The notes under the pieces are model-generated. The model was not told where the DNA came from. It searched no databases and was given only the letters and a program-made list of their open reading frames with translations. DNA of 64,000 nt from Acholeplasma granularum ATCC 19168. Lineage in GTDB: Bacteria > Bacillota_I > Bacilli_A > Acholeplasmatales > Acholeplasmataceae. Positions 1 through 13,189 of this stretch are shown one piece after another (the first letter of the stretch is position 1; every line of letters begins with the position of its first letter). The translations under genes and the position numbers were made by a program. The stretch is taken from the NCBI RefSeq assembly GCF_000526235.1, contig NZ_JAFR01000008.1, positions 1 to 64,000 on the forward strand, read 5' to 3'.

Positions 1-25
1 GAGTTAACCGTTTCTCCAACGGGCC
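1..25 (-). tRNA. tRNA-Glu, 5' part only (cut by window edge)
   Basis: Read on the minus strand, the 25 bases form the acceptor 5' strand (GGCCCGT), the D-arm and the start of the anticodon arm of a tRNA closely resembling bacterial tRNA-Glu. The gene runs off the left edge, so the anticodon is not visible and the identity is inferred from the 5' half. It lies two bases downstream of tRNA-Ser on the same strand, so the two are probably co-transcribed. Confidence 0.7.
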
Positions 26-27
26 AA

Positions 28-118
28 TGGCGGAGCGAGAGGGATTTGAACCCTCGCACGGGGTTAACCGTCTAACGCGTTAGCAGTGCGCCCTCTTCGG
101 CCTCTTGAGTATCGCTCC
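28..118 (-). tRNA. tRNA-Ser (GCU)
   Basis: The minus strand gives a 91-base class II tRNA. The acceptor stem GGAGCGA pairs with TCGCTCC, the anticodon loop is CTGCTAA with anticodon GCU, a long variable arm is present, the T-loop is GTTCAAATC, and the terminal CCA is encoded. It reads AGC/AGU serine codons. It is followed directly by a second tRNA. Confidence 0.95.
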
Positions 119-182
119 ATCATAGGCATGATATAAAATCATGCCTTATTATATTAACTTATTTTTTATAATAAGTCAATCA

Positions 183-2357
183 TTAATTTAAAGTATTTAT
201 CATTGTAAGACCGACTTTGGATTTGTCTTTATCGATGTTTAGTACCCATACAGTAACAATCTCACCAACTGATACAACATCTTTTGGATGTTTAACGAAT
301 TTATTTGATAGTTTAGATATATGTACTAGTCCATCATTTTTTAATCCGATATCAACAAATGCACCAAAATCTGTAACATTTCTTACTGTTCCTTCAAGTT
401 CCATACCAATTTGAAGATCTTCAATAGATAGTACATCAGATTTTAAGATTGGTTGCTCATAATCATCACGAGGATCTCTCATTGGTTGAACAAATGCATC
501 TAAGATTAACTCTAATGTATATTTATCTGTATTTAGTTCTTTAGCTGTTTGGTCTAAATTAACGTTATCAGTCCATAATCTAACACTTGGTTTACCAATG
601 TCTTCAGGATTAATTGAAAGTTTTTTCATAACTTCTTTAGCAAGTTCGTAACTTTCAGGGTGAATAGATGTTTGGTCAAGTATTTCATCTGATTCTGGAA
701 TTCTTAAGAATCCTACTGCTTGTTCATAAGCTTTTGGTCCTAGTTTAGGAACCTTTAATATATCTTCTCTAGATTTAAATCCACCCACTTCGTTTCTATA
801 TGTAACAAAGTTTTCAGCAACAGTCTTACTTAAACCTGATACATAAGTTAAAAGTGATTTACTTGCAGTATTGGCATTTACACCCACTTGGTTTACAACA
901 TTTGTAACCACAAAGTTCAATGTATTATCTAATTTTTTAGGTGCAACATCATGTTGATACTGACCAACTCCAATAGATTTTGGATCAATTTTAACAAGTT
1001 CTGATAATGGGTCTTGTAGTCTTCTTGCAATAGATGCAGCACTACGTTCTTCAACTGAAAAGTTAGGGAATTCTTCTCTTGCAACTTCACTTGCAGAATA
1101 TACGGATGCTCCAGCTTCATTAACTATTACGTATTTAGCATTTAGGTTTTGTTCTTTAATAACATGAACAATAAACTTTTCAGTTTCTCTTGATGCTGTG
1201 CCATTACCAATAGCTATAAGTTCAAACTTATATTTTTTGTATAATACTTTAATTTGTAATTCAGATTCAAATACTTTTTTAGGATCTGGTTTACCATCTT
1301 TAGATTGTTCATGTGGATACATAACACCTTTTTCAAGTACTTGTCCTGTAGGATCAACTACAGTCCATTTACAGCCGGTTCTAAAGGCTGGGTCAATACC
1401 AAGTATTACTTTACCTTTAAGTGGTGGTTGAAGTAGTAATTTACTTAAGTTATCTGCAAACACTTCAATAGCTTGATCTTCACCTTTTTCAGATAGTTCT
1501 GAACGAATTTCTCTTTCAATAGATGGGAATATTAAACGCTTTAATGCATCTTTAATTGCATCTTTCAAATACTCATCTGCACTTGATGATTTTTTAATTA
1601 CTTCTTTAATGATGTAGTTTTCCATAGCATCTTTTGTGCCATCAAGCTTTACTGTTATTACTTTTTCTGCTTCTGCACGGTTGATTGCTAGTATTTGATG
1701 TGGTTTTATTCTAGAAATTGGTTGACTATAATCATAGTAAATTTCATAAACATTTTTTAAATCAAGTTCCTTACCATTTTTCTTTACTGTTGTAATAATG
1801 AGTCCGTGTTTAAATAAGTAATCTCTTAAGTATTTACGAATATTTGCATCATCACTGACACTTTCAGCAACAATGTATTTAGCACCTTCTATGGCTTCTT
1901 CTATAGTTTTTACATCATCATTTAAATACTTACTAGCCTCTTCTAAAATATCTTTATTTGGGAAAGATAGTAAAAAGTTTGCAAGTGGTTCTAAACCTTT
2001 TGCAATTGCTTCTGTTGCTTTTGTTTTTTTCTTTTCTTTAAATGGACGATAAAGGTCTTCTACTTCAACTAATTTTGTTGCTGCTAAAATTTCTTTTTCA
2101 AGTTCAGGTGTTAACATTTCCTTTTCAGCAATTAAACGAATCACATCTTCTTTACGTTTATGTAAGTTATTAGCATATTCAAATAATTGATTGATTTGAA
2201 AAATTTGTTCCTCATCCATACCACCTGTCATCTCTTTACGATAACGTGCGATGAAAGGAATGGTTGCGCCATCAGATAGTAGTTCTAAAACTACTTTAAC
2301 TTTAGCACTTGGTAATTTTAATTCTTTTGATACTTCTTGTACTAATATTTCATTCAT
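183..2357 (-). CDS. tex: Tex-family transcription accessory / RNA-binding protein
   Basis: The 724-residue product has the full Tex architecture: an N-terminal helical region, a YqgF-like RNase H fold near residues 320-450 (VILGIDPAFRTGCK), helix-hairpin-helix motifs around 490-560 (VGGFKSREDILKVPKLG) and a C-terminal S1 domain from about 645 (GMELEGTVRNVTDFGAFVDIG). Tex proteins bind nucleic acid and act with transcribing RNA polymerase; the exact role varies between species. The ATG is preceded by AAGGAGG at 7-base spacing. Length is normal for the family. It is separated by a hairpin from the upstream membrane-protein gene. Confidence 0.95.
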   Translation of the reverse strand: MNEILVQEVSKELKLPSAKVKVVLELLSDGATIPFIARYRKEMTGGMDEEQIFQINQLFEYANNLHKRKEDVIRLIAEKEMLTPELEKEILAATKLVEVEDLYRPFKEKKKTKATEAIAKGLEPLANFLLSFPNKDILEEASKYLNDDVKTIEEAIEGAKYIVAESVSDDANIRKYLRDYLFKHGLIITTVKKNGKELDLKNVYEIYYDYSQPISRIKPHQILAINRAEAEKVITVKLDGTKDAMENYIIKEVIKKSSSADEYLKDAIKDALKRLIFPSIEREIRSELSEKGEDQAIEVFADNLSKLLLQPPLKGKVILGIDPAFRTGCKWTVVDPTGQVLEKGVMYPHEQSKDGKPDPKKVFESELQIKVLYKKYKFELIAIGNGTASRETEKFIVHVIKEQNLNAKYVIVNEAGASVYSASEVAREEFPNFSVEERSAASIARRLQDPLSELVKIDPKSIGVGQYQHDVAPKKLDNTLNFVVTNVVNQVGVNANTASKSLLTYVSGLSKTVAENFVTYRNEVGGFKSREDILKVPKLGPKAYEQAVGFLRIPESDEILDQTSIHPESYELAKEVMKKLSINPEDIGKPSVRLWTDNVNLDQTAKELNTDKYTLELILDAFVQPMRDPRDDYEQPILKSDVLSIEDLQIGMELEGTVRNVTDFGAFVDIGLKNDGLVHISKLSNKFVKHPKDVVSVGEIVTVWVLNIDKDKSKVGLTMINTLN

Positions 2358-2385
2358 ATATAGTCCTCCTTCTTTATATATAAAT

Positions 2386-2410
2386 AAAGGGAAAAATTGT
2401 TTTTCCCTTT
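2386..2410 (-). terminator. hairpin between the anchored-protein gene and tex
   Basis: A perfect 11-bp inverted repeat (AAAGGGAAAAA / TTTTTCCCTTT) with a 3-base loop lies just downstream of the anchored-protein stop codon. The following minus-strand sequence is T-rich but interrupted, so this is at best a weak intrinsic terminator. Confidence 0.5.
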
Positions 2411-2416
2411 AAGTTA

Positions 2417-3094
2417 TTAGTTAAAACTGTTTAATAATTCTGTTAATTTAGTTTCTGCTGAAACGTTTTTATCTGCTGCATAGAAAGGTCCAAACCAATT
2501 TAGGTCTTCACCATTAACAACTTCTAATAAAGCAGGCACTTCATTTCTTGCAGCTTGACCAATACCTGTTTCAATTACATCTTGCCAACCTGTATTTGCT
2601 TCAACATCAATATCAACAAAGAACATTGCATGTTCTGGTGATAATACATAATATTTAAAGCCTTTAGATTCTTTTTCTTCAACTGATTCTAAATCAAATA
2701 AGTTATCTGCAACAGATGCTGCTGCTTCTTGCCATGTTGTAGGATTAGATTCTGAATAAAAGAATATATAAACAAATTCATATGAATCTAGAGTTTGTTT
2801 TAAACCTTCATGTGTAAGGTTTTCAAAGTTCTCACGATTTGATACTTTTTTTACATCATCTAATAAAACATAGTTGTTTGTTTCATATCTTTTTTGTGCT
2901 GCATTATTGTCTTTACCAATCAAAGCATCAACAACAAAATATAGTACTACAGATACAAGGGCTACTGCCATAATTAATAAAACTATTTTAAAGAATAATT
3001 CGCCTTTTTCAGATTCTTCTTTAATACCTGAAGGGTTTTTTACTACTTTTGGTTTTTCTACTTTTTTAACTTCTTTTTTGTTTACTCGTGCCAT
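2417..3094 (-). CDS. membrane-anchored protein, possible thioredoxin-like fold without CXXC
   Basis: About 225 residues. A lysine-rich N-terminus is followed by one transmembrane segment (about residues 36-60, FFKIVLLIMAVALVSVVLYF) and an outside domain of about 150 residues. The pattern EFVYIFFYSES followed by NEVPALLEVVNG is reminiscent of a thioredoxin fold with its cis-proline loop, but there is no CXXC, so redox activity is not expected. I do not recognise the family. An upstream in-frame GTG at 3103 exists, but AAGGA sits about 10 bases before the ATG at 3094 and abuts the GTG, favouring the ATG. Confidence 0.75.
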   Translation of the reverse strand: MARVNKKEVKKVEKPKVVKNPSGIKEESEKGELFFKIVLLIMAVALVSVVLYFVVDALIGKDNNAAQKRYETNNYVLLDDVKKVSNRENFENLTHEGLKQTLDSYEFVYIFFYSESNPTTWQEAAASVADNLFDLESVEEKESKGFKYYVLSPEHAMFFVDIDVEANTGWQDVIETGIGQAARNEVPALLEVVNGEDLNWFGPFYAADKNVSAETKLTELLNSFN

Positions 3095-3157
3095 GTTTTC
3101 CACATCCTTAAATTTTTACGCAAATATATTATACTTAAAAAACACATATTTTACAAC

Positions 3158-3514
3158 CTAAACTTTAGTTTCTAAAACAACAAATGCAATCGCTAGTTCA
3201 TTTGTGTGACTTATTGTAATATGACATAAATAATCATCTGTATATTTAGAAATAACATAGGGTGCTCCATTTGAATCATTTAAGATACTAAAGTCTTTAT
3301 AATTTGCTGTTTTATCGCCTGATTTAAAGCATTTGAATAAAGATTCTTTAACAGCAAACCTACCTGCTAAATAGGTAAGTTTTCTATTTTCATGATTAAT
3401 TTGTTCATATTCTCTAAGTTCATCATCATTTAAAATTTTACTTTTAAACCGTTCAATTCCCATTGTTTTAATACGGTTTAATTCAACTAAATCTGTACCA
3501 ATTGCATAAATCAT
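3158..3514 (-). CDS. acpS: holo-[acyl-carrier-protein] synthase
   Basis: The 118-residue product starts with MIYAIGTDLVELNRI and has FAVKESLFK, the two conserved metal and CoA-binding motifs of AcpS. It transfers 4'-phosphopantetheine from CoA to the serine of acyl carrier protein in fatty acid or lipid synthesis. Length matches the family. Its start overlaps the end of whiA by 4 bases (ATGA), implying translational coupling. Confidence 0.95.
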   Translation of the reverse strand: MIYAIGTDLVELNRIKTMGIERFKSKILNDDELREYEQINHENRKLTYLAGRFAVKESLFKCFKSGDKTANYKDFSILNDSNGAPYVISKYTDDYLCHITISHTNELAIAFVVLETKV

Positions 3515-4443
3515 TTTAGACCTCTTTCTAGTTTAAGTTCACTAGCTATTTCAGATATTTTTTTATATCTGTGATTTAATCCTGATTTCGTTATTTTTTC
3601 TTTAAATGTATCTTCAAATACTTCAAGTAGTTCATTTAAAGATGCATCCGGGTTTTCTTTTCTTATATGAAGTGCTTGCATTAATTTATCGTTTAATTTA
3701 ATATTATATTTTTCAATTGTTTCTATATCTTCTAATTGCTTATTAGCTGCAACAATTGTTTTCTTTTCATTAGCAAGTTCACAATTTAATATACGGTTAA
3801 TAGAGTTATTAAAATCTCTTTTAATACGAATATCTTCAAACTCGAAAACTGTTTGACTCGCACCGATAAATCTTAAGAAGTCTTCTATTTTATTAACATC
3901 TTTCAAATATACAATATAACCATTTCTTCTTTTAGTAACTTTAGCATTCATATCTAGTAAATTCATTAGACTTTGAATTTTTAAAATCGAGTTTGCATTA
4001 TCTGAATATATTTCTAAATGATATTCTGATGTCTTAGGATCATTTACTGAACCTGATGTTAAAAAAGCACCTCGTAAATATGCTAGTTTTGTTTCAAATG
4101 TTTGAGTAAGAAACTCACTTGCATCTTTATCACCAAATATACCGTGTTCTAATTTAATTTCTTCTAAAGCCTCTTGGATACCTAATCTAATTTGATATCC
4201 CTTATTGAAATTACCTTGTTTTTTGGTTAGTAATGTGGAGTCTATTTTATATTGTTTTTTAAGTAAAGTTAAAAAACGTCTACTTACAGTTGGATTGTTT
4301 GATTTAAACCATAAGGTTTGTTTGCCTTCTGAAATAGATAATTCAGTTGCTAAATCAATCATCGCAGAAAGTTCTGCAAGTTGTTCCTCATCCGTATTTG
4401 TTAGTTGATTTAATTCTTCTTTAACTTCTTTAGCAAAACTCAA
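3511..4443 (-). CDS. whiA: WhiA-family DNA-binding protein
   Basis: The product has the LAGLIDADG-like homing-endonuclease fold N-terminal region and a C-terminal helix-turn-helix (about 235-310, LNELLEVFEDTFKEKITKSGLNHR region) typical of WhiA. WhiA is a sporulation regulator in Streptomyces and affects cell division and chromosome segregation in Bacillus. I start it at the TTG at 4443, giving MSFAKEVKEEL, which matches the usual WhiA N-terminus and has AAAGGGTG 6 bases upstream; an in-frame GTG at 4452 abuts that ribosome-binding site. It overlaps acpS by 4 bases. Presence in an apparently wall-less, non-sporulating organism fits a division or segregation role (inference). Confidence 0.92.
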   Translation of the reverse strand: MSFAKEVKEELNQLTNTDEEQLAELSAMIDLATELSISEGKQTLWFKSNNPTVSRRFLTLLKKQYKIDSTLLTKKQGNFNKGYQIRLGIQEALEEIKLEHGIFGDKDASEFLTQTFETKLAYLRGAFLTSGSVNDPKTSEYHLEIYSDNANSILKIQSLMNLLDMNAKVTKRRNGYIVYLKDVNKIEDFLRFIGASQTVFEFEDIRIKRDFNNSINRILNCELANEKKTIVAANKQLEDIETIEKYNIKLNDKLMQALHIRKENPDASLNELLEVFEDTFKEKITKSGLNHRYKKISEIASELKLERGLK

Positions 4444-4459
4444 TATAAACACCCTTTAA

Positions 4460-5362
4460 TTATAAATTTTCTAAATATTTAATAATATGTTGTGTAGCCA
4501 ATGCACCATCACTTACAGCGGTTACTATTTGTCTTATTTTTTTAACATTACAATCTCCTGCGGAAAAGATTCCTGTAATGTTTGTTTCAAATTCATCATT
4601 GGTAATCACATAACCTATTTCATCTAATAAATTTAGTTCTCTTAAAAATGAAGTTGCAGGAATAAGTCCTACATATTCAAAAACACCATCTGTTTGAATA
4701 TCTTTAATACCTTCTTTAGTTTCAACTCTTACACCTGTTAATTTATCATCACCTAAAAACTCTAATACTTTAGCCTCATATATAAAGTCTACATTTTTGG
4801 CTTTTTTAAGTAAATCTTGCGCTTTTTTATCTGCTGTTAAATGTTTTAGGTTTTGAACTAAAGTAACGTGCGATGCGATATTTGATAAGAAAAGTGCTTC
4901 TTCAACTGCTGAGTTTCCCCCACCAATGACAACTACTTTTTTATCTTTATAAAGTGGTCCATCACAAATAGCGCACCAAGAAATACCTTGAGAACTATAT
5001 TCAAATTCACCTGGTATTTCTAATTTTCTTGGAACTACCCCGGTTGCAATTAGTACTGCTTTTGTTTGAAATACTTGGTTTTCTGTATGTACTTCTTTAT
5101 ATGTTTTAAAATCTTTAATCGTAATAACTTCTTGAAAATTAACTTCACAACCTAAACTAAGAACATGTTCAAACATGTGTGTTGCAAGTTCATATCCTTT
5201 TAATGACTGATATCCTGGATAGTTTTCAATTTCTGCGGTATCAACCATTTGACCACCAGGTGCACTTTTTTCTAACATCATAACTTTTAAATTTGCACGT
5301 TTTGCATAAATCGCTGCAGTCATACCTGCCGGTCCTGAACCAATAATAATTAAATCAAGCAT
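4460..5362 (-). CDS. trxB: thioredoxin reductase
   Basis: The product of about 300 residues has an N-terminal FAD-binding GSGPAGMTAA motif, the redox-active CAIC at about residue 133, the NADPH-binding motif GGGNSAVEEA, and the C-terminal FAD motif GIFSAGDC. It reduces thioredoxin using NADPH. The start at 5362 (MLDLIIIGSG) is chosen because AGGAGA lies just upstream; a longer in-frame start at 5431 would add 23 residues inside the upstream gene and has no family support. It starts within the last bases of lgt-ppaX. Confidence 0.95.
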   Translation of the reverse strand: MLDLIIIGSGPAGMTAAIYAKRANLKVMMLEKSAPGGQMVDTAEIENYPGYQSLKGYELATHMFEHVLSLGCEVNFQEVITIKDFKTYKEVHTENQVFQTKAVLIATGVVPRKLEIPGEFEYSSQGISWCAICDGPLYKDKKVVVIGGGNSAVEEALFLSNIASHVTLVQNLKHLTADKKAQDLLKKAKNVDFIYEAKVLEFLGDDKLTGVRVETKEGIKDIQTDGVFEYVGLIPATSFLRELNLLDEIGYVITNDEFETNITGIFSAGDCNVKKIRQIVTAVSDGALATQHIIKYLENL

Positions 5363-5372
5363 TATATATCTC

Positions 5373-6914
5373 CTAATTAAATATGTATAAAAGTTTTTCA
5401 AGATCATCAATGACTTGATCTGGTTTTGCACCTAGTAACTCTTTATAGTGTATTGAATAACTTACACCAATTGACATCATATTTGCATTTTGTGCTGCAA
5501 ATATATCATTTGGATGATCTCCTACATAAGCTGCATTTGAAGCCTTTACAGAAAGTTTTTCTAGTGCCATTTGAAGTGGTAATGGATCTGGTTTATGTAC
5601 GGGTGAATCATCACTACCTATAATTATATCTATATAGGATATCAGTCCATTTTGTTCAAGTCCAAGTCTTACAAACTTGTTTATTTTACTTGAAACTACA
5701 CCGATTTTATAGTTTCTTTCTTTAAGTGTTTTTAATACGAGTTCAGCATTATTATAGCTATCTACACCATCATGGTGGTTCTTTTCATTAATATTTCTAT
5801 AGGTATCTATCATTTTAGTAATCTTTTCTGGATCTTTTTCATACCAGCCAAAAGATACATCTAGTGTTGGTCCCACAAAACTTCTTAATTCTTCATCACT
5901 TAATTTTTTATTAGGAAAATGTATTTTAAATGTTTCTTTAATATTTTTATAAATTAAGTCAATGGTATCAAGTAAGGTACCGTCTAAATCAAATAATACC
6001 GCCTTTTTACCATAATCATCATAAGATATGATGTTTTTATTAGTAAGTCTTCTAATTATAAATACGAGTATACCTGCAAGAATTAGTGCTACAGATGTTG
6101 CAATACTTACAGGAATATTAAATAACATTAATGGTTCTTTTACGCCACTAGCCATTCTAAGTATTTCATTAGGAATTCTTCCTACACCATACCATACTAA
6201 GTAAAATGCTAATATATCGCCTAATTTTACGAACTTTTTTCTTCTAAATACTAAAATTAATATAAGCCCTAAAATATTCCAACTACTTTCATAAAGAAAC
6301 GTTGGGTGATGATATTTTCCACTAAAAAATAAATTTTCTTTAATAAATGGTGGTAACCAATTTGGATTTTCAAGTACTGGACCATATAGCTCGCGGTTCA
6401 TAAAGTTACCCCAGCGTCCCATGGCTTGTCCTATTAAAAATCCAGGTCCAACGATGTCAAGAACAAAGAAATAATCAACTTTTTTAAACTTAGTAAACCA
6501 AATAAGTCCAACAAATACAACAGCAATCGCTCCGTGAATTGCTAATCCGCCTTCACCAACATTAAGCATTCTGCCGATATTTCCATTATATTTATCTAAG
6601 TTAAATAATACATACCAAAGTCTAGCACCTAAAATAGAAAGTGGTACAAAAATTAGTAACCCATCCCATATAATATTTGGATCTTGACCATAACGTTCAA
6701 GTTCTAAAAACCCTAAAATCGCAGCAAATACGATTCCAAATAGGATAAATACTGCATACCACTGAACACTAAAATCTCCAAATTCAAATGCTACCGATTC
6801 ATAGGGTGCACTACCCCTTGTTGCTATTAGTATAAGTAATAAAAATCCGATTGCCATAGAAATATATGCAACTAAGTTTTTATTTTCTTTGATTTTATTC
6901 ATCATCATCTTCAT
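5373..6914 (-). CDS. lgt: fused prolipoprotein diacylglyceryl transferase and PpaX-like HAD phosphatase
   Basis: The 513-residue product joins two enzymes. Residues 1-about 285 are Lgt: multiple membrane segments, GGLAIHG near 123, the signature GRWGNFMNRELYG near 160, and a late conserved GRIPNEILR. Lgt transfers diacylglyceryl to the lipobox cysteine of prolipoproteins. From about residue 300 a cytosolic HAD domain follows with FDLDGTLLDT, VVSSK, HKPDP and GDHPNDIFAA, all four motifs intact. In Bacillus the order hprK-lgt-ppaX is known, where PpaX hydrolyses the pyrophosphate made by HprK; here the last two are one chain. The frame shows no break. Several ATGs cluster at the start (6914, 6908, 6905, 6902); AAGGA lies 5 bases before the first. 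It overlaps hprK by 20 bases. Confidence 0.93.
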   Translation of the reverse strand: MKMMMNKIKENKNLVAYISMAIGFLLLILIATRGSAPYESVAFEFGDFSVQWYAVFILFGIVFAAILGFLELERYGQDPNIIWDGLLIFVPLSILGARLWYVLFNLDKYNGNIGRMLNVGEGGLAIHGAIAVVFVGLIWFTKFKKVDYFFVLDIVGPGFLIGQAMGRWGNFMNRELYGPVLENPNWLPPFIKENLFFSGKYHHPTFLYESSWNILGLILILVFRRKKFVKLGDILAFYLVWYGVGRIPNEILRMASGVKEPLMLFNIPVSIATSVALILAGILVFIIRRLTNKNIISYDDYGKKAVLFDLDGTLLDTIDLIYKNIKETFKIHFPNKKLSDEELRSFVGPTLDVSFGWYEKDPEKITKMIDTYRNINEKNHHDGVDSYNNAELVLKTLKERNYKIGVVSSKINKFVRLGLEQNGLISYIDIIIGSDDSPVHKPDPLPLQMALEKLSVKASNAAYVGDHPNDIFAAQNANMMSIGVSYSIHYKELLGAKPDQVIDDLEKLLYIFN

Positions 6915-7848
6915 CCATTCCTTTGTTTGCTGCCTTTTTGGCTACATTTTGTATAAGTGTTTCTGCGGCATTATAGCCCAGATATTTTAACTTTTGGTTC
7001 ATAGCTGCTGATTCTACTAATGTTGCATTATTCCTACCAGGTAATACAGGTATTGTAATTTTAGGAATATTGGTTCCGAATATAACATAATTTTCTGTTT
7101 CAATACCTAAACGGTCATATGTTCTATTTTTATCCCAAGGCTCTAATTCTATAACAAGTCTAATTTTTTTGTTTTCTCTAAATGCGCCTGCTCCTAACAT
7201 TTGAACAACATCAACAATACCAATGCCACGTATTTCAATGTAACGTTCTAATATTTTTGGTGCCTGACCAATAATAATACCAGGAGCTGCCTCATATACA
7301 TCTACTCTATCATCAGCAACTAATATATGATTTCTTTTAATCAGTTCAAGTGCTGTTTCTGATTTACCTACACCAGATTTACCAATAATTAATGTACCCA
7401 TACCATAAATATCAAGGAGTGTTCCATGAAGTGTTTCACGTGGTGCAAGTGCACTTCTTAAATACGCATAAAGTTTAGAATTAATTGGAGTTGTTCTTTC
7501 ATCTGAATGATATAAAGGTACACCATATTTATTACCTAGGTCTATAAAGTATTGAGGGATTTCAACATTGACACTAAATATTACTGCTGGAGGCAACAAC
7601 TTTAAAACCGCTTCAACACGCTTTTTTTGAGTATTTTCATCAAGTAACATTAAAAAGTGAGCTTCTTTAGATCCTATAAGTAAAATACGTTGTGGATCGA
7701 AAAAATCTAAGAATCCTGCAAATTCTACTCCAGGTCTTGATAACATTTCTACATGTACTTGACGTGATTCACCTTCAAAGCCTGCAACGATTTTTAAGTT
7801 TAAATCTTTTGCTATTTTTTTTAAGCGAACAGATTTTATAAATGACAT
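6895..7848 (-). CDS. hprK: HPr kinase/phosphorylase
   Basis: The 317-residue product has the Walker A motif GKSGVGKSE near residue 152 and the HprK signature IEIRGIGIVDV near 205. HprK phosphorylates Ser46 of HPr and reverses this by phosphorolysis, releasing pyrophosphate, which the downstream HAD domain may remove. The acidic C-terminus overlaps the start of lgt-ppaX. AAGGAGG precedes the ATG. No PTS gene is in the window, so its partner HPr must be elsewhere. Confidence 0.95.
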   Translation of the reverse strand: MSFIKSVRLKKIAKDLNLKIVAGFEGESRQVHVEMLSRPGVEFAGFLDFFDPQRILLIGSKEAHFLMLLDENTQKKRVEAVLKLLPPAVIFSVNVEIPQYFIDLGNKYGVPLYHSDERTTPINSKLYAYLRSALAPRETLHGTLLDIYGMGTLIIGKSGVGKSETALELIKRNHILVADDRVDVYEAAPGIIIGQAPKILERYIEIRGIGIVDVVQMLGAGAFRENKKIRLVIELEPWDKNRTYDRLGIETENYVIFGTNIPKITIPVLPGRNNATLVESAAMNQKLKYLGYNAAETLIQNVAKKAANKGMDEDDDE

Positions 7849-7849
7849 A

Positions 7850-8317
7850 TTATATGCCTCCTTGTATCCATTTGGATTTTCTAATATAGGTTGTAAAAAG
7901 TAATCTTATTAACATGAAACTGATTGTAAATATAAAGACGTTGTTACCATCATATAAAAACGAAAAGTCCGTAATCATAAGTGAGACTAAATGAAAAGAT
8001 AATGCATTAAATATAAAGAATAATAAACCGAATGTTATAAAAATTAATTTGTATAAGAATCTTACCATAATTAGCTTTGATACAACTTCAAATATTGTAA
8101 ATAGTGAAATAACTATTATAAAAGACTTGATACTAACGATACTTAATAACGGATATAATCTGGAACTTAGACCTATAACAATCGCACCAACTATTAGGTT
8201 TGTTAGTAATAAGATCATTAGATGTATATAGAAATTTTTATGTAAGGTTAGTCCTAGTTTAAACCGAATAACAGAGTTTTTATCATTATCTTTATTTGAA
8301 TTATTAAAATTATTCAT
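7850..8317 (-). CDS. small multi-pass membrane protein, YvlD-like
   Basis: About 155 residues with a polar, asparagine-rich N-terminus of about 20 residues followed by four hydrophobic segments (about 28-50, 58-78, 85-110, 122-142). Its place directly upstream of hprK and its four-span layout match the Bacillus yvlD (phage holin family 4-like) gene, but sequence identity cannot be assessed here. It ends one base before hprK. AAGGA lies upstream of the ATG. Confidence 0.75.
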   Translation of the reverse strand: MNNFNNSNKDNDKNSVIRFKLGLTLHKNFYIHLMILLLTNLIVGAIVIGLSSRLYPLLSIVSIKSFIIVISLFTIFEVVSKLIMVRFLYKLIFITFGLLFFIFNALSFHLVSLMITDFSFLYDGNNVFIFTISFMLIRLLFTTYIRKSKWIQGGI

Positions 8318-8330
8318 TCGTTTTCAATCC

Positions 8331-13125
<4,795 letters not shown>

Positions 13126-13189
13126 CTATCCTTTATTATACCACGAGGCCCGATGTCTCATGAGTTTATAAAACTAATTTATTAAATTT

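Noticed and set aside
4444-4452. GTG start for whiA at 4452
   Set aside because: The AAAGGGTG site abuts or overlaps it; the TTG at 4443 gives the family N-terminus and correct spacing.
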